From contig NZ_JAHUTS010000016.1 in assembly GCF_019209835.1 (NCBI RefSeq), positions 1-64,000 of the forward strand: 64,000 nucleotides of DNA, written 5' to 3'. Source of the stretch: Enterovibrio paralichthyis (GTDB taxonomy: Bacteria > Pseudomonadota > Gammaproteobacteria > Enterobacterales > Vibrionaceae). The notes below the pieces were generated by a model. The model saw only the letters and a list, made by a program, of their open reading frames with translations. It ran no database searches and was not told the DNA's origin. Within the stretch, counting starts at the first letter, position 1. Each line of letters starts with the position of its first letter. The position numbers and the translations under genes are program-made. Positions 24,392 through 32,914 of this stretch are shown in pieces.

Positions 24392-25308
24392 GGTAAGGGG
24401 CTCCAGTTTGGGTAGTAAGTGTCCAGTGCCGCGAGAATTAACTCTGCGTGAAGAGGCACCAATGCCTGCTGATCGGTACGGTAACCGCCGCCTATCACCG
24501 CTGCCACCGGGATTTGAAGATCGTGACAGGTGCGAAGCACTGCGCGATCCCGCTTGGCAATACCTTCCTGACAAACGTTGAGGTATCCGAGCTCATCATC
24601 CCGATGAATATCGACACCGGCATCATAAATCACCATATCAGGCTGGTGTTGAGCAATAGCTAGTGACAGGCAGGGAAGAAAATGTAAAAGGTATTGCTCG
24701 GTATCCGTGCCGATAGGAAGCGGCAAGTCCAGATCCGAATCAGGTTTGCGTGACGGGAAATTCTTTTCACAGTGAACGGAAAAGGTCGCTATCGCCGGGT
24801 TGGTTTGGGCAAGCACAGCCGTCCCATCGCCGTGGTGGACGTCACAATCAATGATAAGAACTTTGTCTATGCCTTCATGCGAAAGGGCATGATCAGCGGC
24901 CAGAATAAGGTCATTGAACAGGCAAAACCCACTGCCAAAGTCATGGTGGGCGTGGTGGTAGCCGCCAGTCAAATGTACGGCCATACCATGCTTCAGCGCG
25001 TTATCCACGGTTAACAAGGTGCCGCCAAGCGAAGTCAGGCTTCGCGTCAGCAGTACTTCACTCCAAGGGAAACCGATACGGCGCATTTTTACCAGCGGCA
25101 GTGTGCCGGTCACCAAGGCGTTGACATAGTCTTGATCGTGAATGGCATGCAGCCTGTTGTTTGGCAGCTTGGTAGGTTGGTGTTCAGCGACAGGCCATCG
25201 CTCGTTGGCGATATGCTCCCTCAGTAAGCGGTATTTCTGTAGTGGGTAGCGATGCCCCTCCGGCAGGGGAAAGTCAGAATAGATCGGGTGATAAACAATT
25301 GGCAGCAC
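24388..25308 (-). CDS. Histone deacetylase / acetylpolyamine amidohydrolase superfamily protein
   Basis: A 306-residue arginase-fold Zn2+ hydrolase. Hallmarks: LTGGYHHAHHDFGSGFCLFND (tandem His), IDCDVHHGDGTA (zinc Asp/His), YDAGVDIHRDDELG (zinc Asp) and GGGYRTD near the end. Overall pattern resembles the HDAC11-like (class IV) group. Bacterial members hydrolyse acetyl-lysine, acetylpolyamines or related amides; the substrate here is unknown. It starts six bases after priC and overlaps rsmS by four bases, so the three genes are probably one operon. Confidence 0.9.
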   Translation of the reverse strand: MLPIVYHPIYSDFPLPEGHRYPLQKYRLLREHIANERWPVAEHQPTKLPNNRLHAIHDQDYVNALVTGTLPLVKMRRIGFPWSEVLLTRSLTSLGGTLLTVDNALKHGMAVHLTGGYHHAHHDFGSGFCLFNDLILAADHALSHEGIDKVLIIDCDVHHGDGTAVLAQTNPAIATFSVHCEKNFPSRKPDSDLDLPLPIGTDTEQYLLHFLPCLSLAIAQHQPDMVIYDAGVDIHRDDELGYLNVCQEGIAKRDRAVLRTCHDLQIPVAAVIGGGYRTDQQALVPLHAELILAALDTYYPNWSPLP

Positions 25309-25314
25309 GACGAC

Positions 25315-25863
25315 TCAGCCTTTCCTTTCTCGGAAGCTAATGCGGGATTCAATTTTCTGCTTGGCTTCGCGGCAGCGGGCAAGGCGTTTTTCCAGAGTCA
25401 ATAGCTGATGCTGTGCCTGTTGCTGCTCGACCAGGGTATAGCACTGTCCGATTCGGGCTTCAGCATCGCGCACCATGTCAGCAAGACGGCGTTCCCACCC
25501 CTGGTGTTGTGCCAGATCCTGATACAACTGGCTGATTGACGCTTTCGGTTTTGGCGCCAGGGCTTTTTCCTGTGCGCGAAGCGGTTGGGTGGCGATTTCC
25601 CTTTGCAGGGCGCCAATTTGGTTCAGCAGTTTTTCGCACAGGTGCTCTGCGCGAAGGCCGGATAACTTGCCAGCGCTGTGCTCTCTTTCGAGGGTTGTCA
25701 CCACGGCTTGCGCTTCCATCACACAGGGGGTAAGAAGACGCGAAAGACAGGTAAAAAGGCGCTCATCGAAAAGTGGCTTGGCGCTCTCGCCCCGCCTTCT
25801 GTCGATATCTGCTGCTTGATTCGCGAGCGTTTGGAGCTGCGCTTTCAGGTTGGATAAATCCAT
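25315..25863 (-). CDS. priC: Primosomal replication protein PriC
   Basis: PriC helps reload DnaB at stalled replication forks. The 182-residue product has the family pattern: an N-terminal helical part (AADIDRRRGESAKPLFDERLFTC) with the LFDERLF motif, a middle rich in basic and helical segments, and a C-terminal coiled-coil-like tail (LEKRLARCREAKQKIESRI). E. coli has priC next to ybaM and near apt-dnaX; the same genes lie within 9 kb here. Confidence 0.85.
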   Translation of the reverse strand: MDLSNLKAQLQTLANQAADIDRRRGESAKPLFDERLFTCLSRLLTPCVMEAQAVVTTLEREHSAGKLSGLRAEHLCEKLLNQIGALQREIATQPLRAQEKALAPKPKASISQLYQDLAQHQGWERRLADMVRDAEARIGQCYTLVEQQQAQHQLLTLEKRLARCREAKQKIESRISFRERKG

Positions 25864-25904
25864 CTTGTCCTCAAATTACTCCTGTCAGTAGGAGTCAGCT
25901 GGCG

Positions 25905-26678
25905 TCAAAACCACGCATCTACCGCTAACTTGACCGATAGAATCACGACGACGGTGACAAACACAGGACGAATAAACTTCGCACCGAAGCGAATGGCTGA
26001 ATGTGCACCCAAATAGGCGCCGGCCATCAGGCAGACCCCCATGGTCAGCCCTATCGTCCAGTTTACATGACCAAGAATAATAAAGGTGACCAGCGATGCA
26101 ATGTTGCTGGTGAAGTTCATCGCCTTGGCAAGACCTGACGACAAAAGGATATTCATTTTGTAGAGGGACATCGAGGAGACAGTCCAGAATGCACCGGTTC
26201 CCGGCCCAACCACACCGTCGTAAAAACCCAGTGTCAGGCCTTGCCCCCATTGCTTTTGTTTGATTTTCGGATCGTCTTTAGGCAACTCATGGCTATCTCC
26301 CTTAGGCTGGGGATGCCATATGGTGTAGGCAGCCGTTGCCAACACCACGAGAGGCAGTGCTTTTTCAAGGAGCTCTGTGGAGATGAAATCCACCATCAGG
26401 GTACCCAAAATAGCGCCGAACAGGGTCGCCCAAAACGCATTTGACCAAAAGCGTGGGGAAAACAGCTTTTTACGGTAGTAAGTAAATGCGGCAGTGGAGG
26501 AGGCAAAAGTGGCTGAGAGCTTGTTTGTTCCCAACGCAATGTGTGGTGGTAACCCCAAAGAAAGCAATGCAGGTACGGTGAGCATACCCCCACCACCGGC
26601 TACGGCATCGATAAATCCGGCGGAAAAAGCCACCAACGCCAGAATGACGACGGTGGTCAAATCAAACATTTCAAGCAT
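25905..26678 (-). CDS. TSUP-family (TauE/SafE) permease, YfcA-like
   Basis: A 257-residue membrane protein with about eight hydrophobic segments and two TSUP repeats: AGFIDAVAGGGGMLTVPALL and LGTNKLSATFASSTA in the first half, GFYDGVVGPGTGAFW and AKAMNFTSNIASL in the second. This matches E. coli YfcA. TSUP proteins export or import sulfur-containing anions such as sulfite or sulfoacetate, but the YfcA substrate is not known. It starts 12 bases after dinG and is likely cotranscribed. A second ATG three codons in is an alternative start. Confidence 0.9.
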   Translation of the reverse strand: MLEMFDLTTVVILALVAFSAGFIDAVAGGGGMLTVPALLSLGLPPHIALGTNKLSATFASSTAAFTYYRKKLFSPRFWSNAFWATLFGAILGTLMVDFISTELLEKALPLVVLATAAYTIWHPQPKGDSHELPKDDPKIKQKQWGQGLTLGFYDGVVGPGTGAFWTVSSMSLYKMNILLSSGLAKAMNFTSNIASLVTFIILGHVNWTIGLTMGVCLMAGAYLGAHSAIRFGAKFIRPVFVTVVVILSVKLAVDAWF

Positions 26679-26690
26679 GATATAGGGTCT

Positions 26691-28769
26691 TTAAGTGTAC
26701 TCAATGACACGGTGAAAAGGAGGCAGGGAATCCAACAGCGATTTCCCGTAACGCTTTGTAATGATTCTCCGATCGAGAAGCACGACTCTACCAGAGTCCT
26801 GCTCTTTGCGCAGCAGTCTCCCCACGGATTGGATCAGTTTTTTGCTCGCTTCTGGAACCGCGATTTGCAGGAAAGGATTGCCTCCGCGTCTTTCTATATA
26901 TTCTGCATGCGCCTCTTCTACCGGTGAGGTAGGTACGCCAAAGGGGATCTTGGTGATGACCAGGTTTGTTAACTGGTCGCCGGGTAGATCAAGGCCCTCA
27001 GAAAAACTACCTGTGCCAAACAGTATTGAGGGCTGACCTTTCTCGCAGCATTTTCTGTGTGCGTCGAGCAGACGGGTGCGTGAGGACTCTCCCTGAATAT
27101 GAAGGTGCCAGCCATTTTTCTTTGCTGTCGCCCTGATTGATTCCGCGATCTGGTTCATTTGCCAATATGAAGAAAACAATACAAGACTGGCTTTTTCGCC
27201 TTCAAGGTACTCGAGCAGGACTTCAGGCAGTATCTGGGTAAACTTCGGATCTTGAGGTTCACACGGCATAGCCGGGATCACCAGTCGCGCATTCTCCTGA
27301 TAGTTGAATGGAGAGGGCAGTGCCAGAAACTGTGTACCATCATTTTCTTCCAGCCCGACCTGACGGCAAAAATAGCTGAAAGAGTTCAGAGCCCGCAATG
27401 TCGCCGACAATAAACAAACCCCCGCGGCGCGCGACCACAGCAACTGGTCAAGCCGCCAGCCAATTTCCAGCGGCGAAACGTGAACGATAAGATCGCTCTC
27501 GCGTTCTGGGCAACGTTGAATCCAGCGAGCTAGCGGTGCACCTTTATCTGAGTTTGGTTGAGCCATCAGGGCCCAAACTTTTTCGAGGTTTTCCAGCCGC
27601 TGCAGGAAAAACGCGGATTCGGCCAGAATAGGGTCGGCAATCCGGGTGCTGATTTCCCCATCTTTTAAACGCTCAGCGACCAAGTCGTGGAGTTTTGCCT
27701 GTGATTGGTTGGCCTTCTTGGCCGCTGTGTGCAGGGTTTTTGCTTCATTGAATAGCAATTCTGGCAGTTCCCCGTCAGGAAAACGGTAAACGCCATCATT
27801 GTTTAATGGATAGGCCTGAAGCATATCGCGGACACCGCGTAAGCCCGGTATCAGCGTTTGAACACCACTTTGCAAGGCATCCAGAAAACGGTTACTGCGC
27901 TTGATGTCACCGGCGTTGGCGAGCTTTGATGCTGATTGGTTAAGTTTCTCCAGCCAGGAAGCCGCGCCCACCAGACTTGCGGAAGCGGCTGAAAAGTCCC
28001 TTGCGACGATAGGTAAGTGGTGGGCTTCGTCGATCATATAGAGGGCCTGTTCAGGCTCGGGCAGTATCACTCCACCGCCCAGCTCCAAGTCGGCCATTAA
28101 CAGGCTGTGGTTGGCAACGATAACGTCAGCTTTATCCAGATGCTCTCGGGCTTTGGCAAATGGGCACTGTCTGTGTGCACTCAGGCCAGAATGGCAGGTA
28201 TGTTTGTCGGAAACGATGGATTGCCAGATAGCGTCCGGGATGGTTTTTGGCCAGCTGTCTCTGTCACCATCCCATTTCCCCCGGTTGTAGGCGTCATAGA
28301 GGTCGTTGATAAGATCGATGTCTGCCTTCTTGGGTTTTTCCGCAAACAGAACCTGCTGGCCGGCGCCTTCAGCATCCGCTGCACCCGCCAGTTTCTGGCT
28401 ACAACAGTAGCGTTGACGCCCTTTAGCCAACACAAAACTGAACTCTTTCGGTACAACGCGGCGAAAAAGGGGTAAGTCCTTTTCAATCAACTGTTCCTGT
28501 AAAGCAACAGTGGCGGTAGAAACAACAACTTTCTTGTTGTTGTTTACTGCAAACGAAATCGATCCCATCAGGTAAGCCATAGACTTTCCGATCCCCGTTC
28601 CGGCTTCCGCTACCAATATCCGGCGTTTAGGGCTGTACTCCCCTGCCAGCGTTTTTGCTATCTCAGCAACCAGGTAATTTTGAGCTTTGCGCGGGATAAA
28701 ATTCTGCAATTGAGATTTAAGATTCTCATAGCTGGATCGGATGTCTTTTTTGACTGAAGGACTTAGCAT
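26691..28769 (-). CDS. dinG: ATP-dependent DNA helicase DinG
   Basis: DinG is an Fe-S superfamily 2 helicase (XPD-like) that unwinds 5'-3', including R-loops and D-loops. The 692-residue product has Walker A AEAGTGIGKS near residue 60, four-cysteine cluster candidates (RYCCSQK near 121, KHTCHSG and RQCPFAK near 190-205), the DEAH box YMIDEAHHLP, and late motifs FGTGSFSEGLDLPGD and QSVGRLLRKEQDSGRVVLLDRR. In E. coli dinG is SOS-induced, but no LexA box (CTGT-N8-ACAG) is visible upstream. A TATAAT (28800-28805, minus strand) is a candidate -10. Confidence 0.94.
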   Translation of the reverse strand: MLSPSVKKDIRSSYENLKSQLQNFIPRKAQNYLVAEIAKTLAGEYSPKRRILVAEAGTGIGKSMAYLMGSISFAVNNNKKVVVSTATVALQEQLIEKDLPLFRRVVPKEFSFVLAKGRQRYCCSQKLAGAADAEGAGQQVLFAEKPKKADIDLINDLYDAYNRGKWDGDRDSWPKTIPDAIWQSIVSDKHTCHSGLSAHRQCPFAKAREHLDKADVIVANHSLLMADLELGGGVILPEPEQALYMIDEAHHLPIVARDFSAASASLVGAASWLEKLNQSASKLANAGDIKRSNRFLDALQSGVQTLIPGLRGVRDMLQAYPLNNDGVYRFPDGELPELLFNEAKTLHTAAKKANQSQAKLHDLVAERLKDGEISTRIADPILAESAFFLQRLENLEKVWALMAQPNSDKGAPLARWIQRCPERESDLIVHVSPLEIGWRLDQLLWSRAAGVCLLSATLRALNSFSYFCRQVGLEENDGTQFLALPSPFNYQENARLVIPAMPCEPQDPKFTQILPEVLLEYLEGEKASLVLFSSYWQMNQIAESIRATAKKNGWHLHIQGESSRTRLLDAHRKCCEKGQPSILFGTGSFSEGLDLPGDQLTNLVITKIPFGVPTSPVEEAHAEYIERRGGNPFLQIAVPEASKKLIQSVGRLLRKEQDSGRVVLLDRRIITKRYGKSLLDSLPPFHRVIEYT

Positions 28770-29288
28770 TTTTAGGGGTCATCTCGTTTTCGACGCCGCA
28801 TTATATCACGGGTGGAGAATTGTGAATGACTTCAAGGATTCGAGCATTTGTTTTTATTTATGAGAGTCAGATCACGAAAATCTATTGAACTAATATTAGC
28901 TATCACTATGAATTCCAAAGGGAATGCCATTCACTGTATAAATGGAATGCTGGCGATATTTTATCCTGTTATGTTTATTTTTATCGTTATTTATTAGATT
29001 AAAATCCTGTGTAATTGTTGCGAGTAAGTTTGCAGAAAATTGACAATTTGACTTCACTATTGTGACCTTACTCGATAATAAAATCATAAGACTATGTATT
29101 ATAACGATATTTTGATGTTTTGATGTTGTTTTTTGTTGATTTGACAGAATTTAGATTTCTCTGCACTCTAAGTTTCGAAGTTTAAGCGTGTTTGTTGCCG
29201 CGTTTTTGTGACGTTGTGACAAGGACAATCATAAAAGGGATTTCGGAACAGGAATTCCAAATTAATAAAGAAAAGGCAGTGGATTAAC
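28770..29288. other. AT-rich intergenic region between divergent dinG and the porin gene
   Basis: These 519 bases are markedly AT-rich. A TTGACA at about 29141 may be a -35 for the porin, but the -10 is unclear. Short repeats of TTTTGATG/TTGATTTG lie at about 29110-29145, of the kind often bound by global regulators. A 29-codon hydrophobic frame at 28908-28997 has no ribosome site and is not called. Confidence 0.5.
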
Positions 29289-30335
29289 ATGAAAAAGACA
29301 ATTCTAGCTATGGCAGTCCCAGCTCTGCTGGCAGCAGGTTCAGCAAGCGCTTCTATCACTCTTTATGATGCTGATGGCACTAGTGTTGAGCTGTCTGGTG
29401 CTGCAGAAGTTCAGTATCGTCGCACGGGTGCGGAAGACTTCTTTGATCCTGCAAAAGTGTACCTAAACAAAGTCGTCGGTGGAGCTTCTACTGAAGATGG
29501 TCAAATCCGTGTTGATGATGGTGATCTTGCATTCCGTATTACTCACCAAGAAGGTGACAACTACGCGTTTGGTGCAATTGAACTGCGCATTGGTGAGCAG
29601 GGTGACGAAGCAAACGCCAACTTCTCTGGCTCTGGTGACGTTGTCAATGACGGTTTGTACGTTGGTTTTGGTGGCAACTGGGGTGAGCTGAGCTTCGGTC
29701 GTCAACTGGCTATCATCGATGATGCTGGTGTAGGCGTAGACTACGAGCTGAAAGACGTTGCTGGTGTTGACTTTGAAGATACCGACTTTGACCAGCTGAT
29801 CAAGTACCGTTACAGCGGTGAAGGTTACTGGGCAGGCGCAAGTTACAACGTATCTCAGGATGACGCTTCTGGTTCAAACAGTGACCGTTTGTACGAGCTG
29901 GCGGGTGGCGTAAACGTTATCGACTCAGTTGAAGTTCGTGCTTACTATGCAAACTTCAAAAATGAAGCAACAGCAGACGTGGATCAGACTGCTTGGGATC
30001 TCGAAGTTGCTTACAACGAAGGCCCATTCTATGCAGGTATCCTGTACGGTCAGTTTGAATCTGAAAACAAAGCTGGCGTTAAGACCCAAGACGTTGACGT
30101 AATTGAAATTGCCGGTAGCTACTCTAAAGACAAGAGCAAGTTCGGTGCAGGTGCTGCATTTAACGACGGTCAAGGCCGCGAAGAATCTACCAGCTACTAC
30201 ATCAACTACGGTTACAACCTGCTGACTAACTGCAAACTCTACGCAGAAGTGGGCTATGAGGACTTCCAGGCTGATGATGCTGCAGGCGACTGGGATGGCG
30301 TAGGCTACGTTGCTGGTATCGAAGTTAAGTTCTAA
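29289..30335 (+). CDS. OmpU-like outer-membrane porin
   Basis: A 348-residue general porin of the gram-negative porin superfamily (Vibrionaceae OmpU/OmpH type). A 22-residue signal peptide (MKKTILAMAVPALLAAGSASAS) is followed by alternating beta strands, the early VELSGAAEVQYRR, LYVGFGGNWGELSFGRQ, the acidic L3-like stretch and a C-terminal GIEVKF ending in the membrane-insertion Phe. A Cys near the end (LLTNCKLYAEVGYE) is unusual for a porin. AAAAGG lies upstream of the start and a strong terminator follows. In V. cholerae ompU is activated by ToxR, whose gene is 7 kb away here. Confidence 0.9.
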   Translation: MKKTILAMAVPALLAAGSASASITLYDADGTSVELSGAAEVQYRRTGAEDFFDPAKVYLNKVVGGASTEDGQIRVDDGDLAFRITHQEGDNYAFGAIELRIGEQGDEANANFSGSGDVVNDGLYVGFGGNWGELSFGRQLAIIDDAGVGVDYELKDVAGVDFEDTDFDQLIKYRYSGEGYWAGASYNVSQDDASGSNSDRLYELAGGVNVIDSVEVRAYYANFKNEATADVDQTAWDLEVAYNEGPFYAGILYGQFESENKAGVKTQDVDVIEIAGSYSKDKSKFGAGAAFNDGQGREESTSYYINYGYNLLTNCKLYAEVGYEDFQADDAAGDWDGVGYVAGIEVKF

Positions 30336-30358
30336 TTACAGGTTATCCTGTTAAATCT

Positions 30359-30390
30359 AGCCGCCCAATTGGGCGGCTTTGTTGTTTGAA
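30359..30390 (+). terminator. Terminator after the porin gene
   Basis: AGCCGCCC (30359-30366) pairs with GGGCGGCT (30371-30378) across AATT and is followed by TTTGTTGTTT. Confidence 0.9.
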
Positions 30391-30415
30391 ACATGTTGGA
30401 AAAGGAAACGACTAC

Positions 30416-31045
30416 ATGAAAGCGCCTTTGCTGTTATTGTCTTTGCTATCTTTTGGTGCGACCGCTGCGACACTAACTCTTGACCCTGGCCTTGAACTGC
30501 AAGTGCTTAATGGTGCCAAGTACGAGGGAGACAACTCAGGCATTGAATTGAATGAAGGGAAAAACCAGGTTGTTATCCGTGTTTACGATAATTTCCCCAA
30601 AGGTTCGAACGAGGAGTTGTTTGTTTCAAACCCATATGTGTTGACCTTTGATGCAAATGACGCTGACTTGGAATTGTCCCTGTCACCTAAAATCAACGAC
30701 TACCGCAAAGTCACCAAGGCATTCAGAAAAGAGATGCCAGAGTGGCAGTTATTAGCAGGTAGTACCAAAACAAGCTTTGACAGTGAGCCATTGCCGGGAA
30801 GGGAAGGGCTGGCGCCGTTTTCCAATTTGGAATTGCTGGTGGCTGATTACAATAAATCAAATGGCATTATGGTGACCAGTGGTGTTGGCGTGGAAGACTT
30901 GGGTGACGAGGTGATTGTTGCAGTTTCTGAATCTGGCGACGTGGAACTTACCGGAAATGCACTGACACAACTAAAACTTTGGTATTCAAAAGCAAGCGAG
31001 GAAGAGCGTAAGGCATTCCGGAAATGGATTATTGACGTCGAGTAA
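30416..31045 (+). CDS. DUF2057 (YccT-like) exported protein
   Basis: A 209-residue periplasmic protein with signal peptide MKAPLLLLSLLSFGATAA and the DUF2057 pattern LTLDPGLELQVLNG...NEGKNQVVIRVYDNF...VSNPYVLTFDA. Family members such as E. coli YccT have no firmly known role. ATG 30416 is chosen: AAGGA lies nine bases upstream and it begins the signal peptide. A TTG frame ten codons earlier runs into the porin terminator. Confidence 0.85.
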   Translation: MKAPLLLLSLLSFGATAATLTLDPGLELQVLNGAKYEGDNSGIELNEGKNQVVIRVYDNFPKGSNEELFVSNPYVLTFDANDADLELSLSPKINDYRKVTKAFRKEMPEWQLLAGSTKTSFDSEPLPGREGLAPFSNLELLVADYNKSNGIMVTSGVGVEDLGDEVIVAVSESGDVELTGNALTQLKLWYSKASEEERKAFRKWIIDVE

Positions 31046-31070
31046 CCATCGCTTGCTTTAAGCGCGTTAT

Positions 31071-31424
31071 TTACTGGCGCGCATGTTTATAGTGACTTTT
31101 GTCTCTGCAGCCTCGGCAACGGGGCTCTGCAGGATCCTCAGACAGATCGTCAAGTTCAATCTCTTCCTCACAATCTGCGCAAAGGCCGAAAAGTTCGGTT
31201 TCAATGGCGCAAAGTGCCGCATCAATTTTTTCTAGACGCACCCCTTCAGCCAGTAAGTCCTTACTGGTTTCCGTTCGGCAAAGCTTGATTAAATAGGCAG
31301 TAGGTACACTGGTGATATCTGAACCGGTCAAACAAATGAGTTTGTCTTCCACTCGGCTGCGCACCACATCTTTTTCTTTTTCGAGCGATTGTTGCAGTTG
31401 TGCTACGATTTTTATATCAATCAT
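31071..31424 (-). CDS. DksA/TraR-type zinc-finger protein
   Basis: A 117-residue protein. The N-terminal half is helical and coiled-coil-like (LQQSLEKEKDVVRSRVEDK). The C-terminal half has the DksA/TraR four-cysteine finger CADC...CRGC (spacing C-x2-C-x17-C-x2-C). Family members bind the RNA polymerase secondary channel. It is shorter than DksA (151 residues) and lacks the usual DxxDxA coiled-coil tip, so an effect on transcription like that of DksA is uncertain. It is convergent with the DUF2057 gene. Confidence 0.82.
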   Translation of the reverse strand: MIDIKIVAQLQQSLEKEKDVVRSRVEDKLICLTGSDITSVPTAYLIKLCRTETSKDLLAEGVRLEKIDAALCAIETELFGLCADCEEEIELDDLSEDPAEPRCRGCRDKSHYKHARQ

Positions 31425-31617
31425 GGTGATGTCTCGGTCCGCAATATAACCGGAACAGTGTAGTAAATTCGGCTATCTTTGTTCTGACATATATCAAGAC
31501 AACAACCAATTAACCATATCGTTTGTCGGTATTTAGGATGTGGTGAAACGGGTATATTGTCACCCTGCTCAACGAGGCGACTAAAAAATACAAGCCATGA
31601 CATAAAAGGAAGTAAAA

Positions 31618-31734
31618 ATGGACTCTAACTTTAAAGAACCGTTCAATGTTTTATACTTTTTGGGAATCGTAGCTGTGCTGCTTGTTCCGACTCTGCCGGC
31701 AACATTGACCTGGATTGAGATCCTAAGCCATTAA
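31618..31734 (+). CDS. 38-residue putative membrane peptide
   Basis: A short frame with ATG at 31618 and TAA at 31732-31734. An excellent ribosome site (AAAGGAAG) lies five bases upstream. The peptide begins MDSNFKEPFNVLYFLG, has one hydrophobic segment (about residues 11-32, with VAVLLVPTLPATLTW) and ends in EILSH. It ends 22 bases before the ybaN start, so the two are probably cotranscribed. The ribosome site, stop position and single membrane span support a real gene; no family was recognised. Confidence 0.6.
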   Translation: MDSNFKEPFNVLYFLGIVAVLLVPTLPATLTWIEILSH

Positions 31735-31756
31735 CGGTATTTCTTTGGGGGGAAGC

Positions 31757-32155
31757 GTGGGACAGACACTGACACGTTTTGCTTTGTTGGGATTTGGCTG
31801 GCTTAGCCTTTTCCTTGGCTTTGTAGGCATTTTCCTCCCGTTACTTCCTACCACACCTTTCTTGCTTCTCGCCAGCGCTTGTTTCATGCGCGGCTCTCCA
31901 AAAATCGCCAATTGGTTGCTACAACATCCGCACTTTGGCCCGATCATCGATAACTGGCAGCGAAACCGGGCGATAGACCGACGTATCAAGCGTCGCGCGA
32001 ACGTTTTCATCGTGCTCAGTTTCGCGTTGTCTATTGCCTTGGTGCCCGCGCTTTGGCACAAGTTGATGCTTCTGACGATGGCGGTTGTACTTTTAATTTG
32101 GTTTAACCGTTTGCGTGAAATTGAACCTGTTGCCCGCGCCCCCGAAAATACATAA
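31757..32155 (+). CDS. ybaN: DUF454 inner-membrane protein YbaN
   Basis: A 132-residue protein with three to four hydrophobic segments and the DUF454 signature LGFVGIFLPLLPTTPFLLLASACFMRGSPKIANWL, matching E. coli YbaN in length and position (next to apt). Function is unknown. The GTG at 31757 is chosen: GGGGGGAA lies just upstream and the protein then aligns with the start of E. coli YbaN. A TTG at 31745 lies inside that ribosome site. Confidence 0.88.
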   Translation: MGQTLTRFALLGFGWLSLFLGFVGIFLPLLPTTPFLLLASACFMRGSPKIANWLLQHPHFGPIIDNWQRNRAIDRRIKRRANVFIVLSFALSIALVPALWHKLMLLTMAVVLLIWFNRLREIEPVARAPENT

Positions 32156-32263
32156 CATGGCGGTTTCGGTTTCTTCGCAACAATGCGTGATACGTGTCAA
32201 AAGTTGCGGGGACGGACTATCTATCTACGTATTACGGGAAGCCACGTTTAGTGGTGAGACACT

Positions 32264-32809
32264 ATGAGCCAAGACACAATCGCGTTTATCAAAGACAGCA
32301 TTAAAACCGTTCCAGATTATCCAAAGCCGGGCATCATGTTCCGTGATGTCACCAGCCTGATGGAAAACGCTGAAGCATACAAAGCAGCCATCGCGCTGCT
32401 TGTAGAGAAATATCAGGGTCAGGGTTTCACCAAAATCGTTGGTACAGAATCCCGTGGTTTCCTGTTTGGTGCACCTCTGGCGTTGGAGTTGGGTGTAGGC
32501 TTTGTTCCTGTCCGTAAGCCGGGTAAGCTGCCTCGTGAAGTGATCAGTGAAAGCTACGAGCTGGAATACGGTGTGGATACGCTTGAGATTCACATTGATG
32601 CAATCAGTGAAGGCGACAAAGTGCTGATGGTTGATGATCTGCTGGCAACGGGCGGCACTATCGAAGCAACAACCAAACTGATCCGTCGTTTGGGCGGCGA
32701 TGTTGAGCATGCAGCATTCATCATTAACCTGCCAGAGATTGGCGGCGAAGCGCGCCTGAAAGCCGCTGGCATCGATGTCTACAGTATTTGTGAGTTTGAC
32801 GGTCACTAA
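32264..32809 (+). CDS. apt: Adenine phosphoribosyltransferase
   Basis: Apt salvages adenine with PRPP to form AMP in the cytosol. The 181-residue product has the purine-side TESRGFLFGAPLALELGVGF, the flexible-loop segment KPGKLPREVISESYELEYG, and the PRPP-binding motif VLMVDDLLATGGT at about residues 123-135. It lies between ybaN and dnaX as in E. coli, and a strong terminator separates it from dnaX. Confidence 0.96.
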   Translation: MSQDTIAFIKDSIKTVPDYPKPGIMFRDVTSLMENAEAYKAAIALLVEKYQGQGFTKIVGTESRGFLFGAPLALELGVGFVPVRKPGKLPREVISESYELEYGVDTLEIHIDAISEGDKVLMVDDLLATGGTIEATTKLIRRLGGDVEHAAFIINLPEIGGEARLKAAGIDVYSICEFDGH

Positions 32810-32836
32810 TTGCCCGTTTGACACATACCGGATGGT

Positions 32837-32869
32837 AGAGCGTGATCGTCAAGATCGCGCTCTTTTTTT
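32837..32869 (+). terminator. Terminator after apt
   Basis: AGAGCGTGATC (32837-32847) pairs with GATCGCGCTCT (32853-32863) with one G-T wobble and is followed by seven T. Confidence 0.92.
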
Positions 32870-32914
32870 GTCTGTGCTAGGATGCGAGCAGACTAAAGAC
32901 AGAAAATCTAACGC

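Noticed and set aside
28770..28860. LexA box upstream of dinG
   Set aside because: No CTGT-N8-ACAG site is visible, although dinG is SOS-regulated in E. coli.
28908..28997. 29-codon hydrophobic frame in the porin upstream region
   Set aside because: No ribosome site before the ATG and AT-rich DNA readily yields such frames.
32225..32824. 199-codon open frame opposite apt
   Set aside because: Antisense to a fully conserved gene, no start signals.
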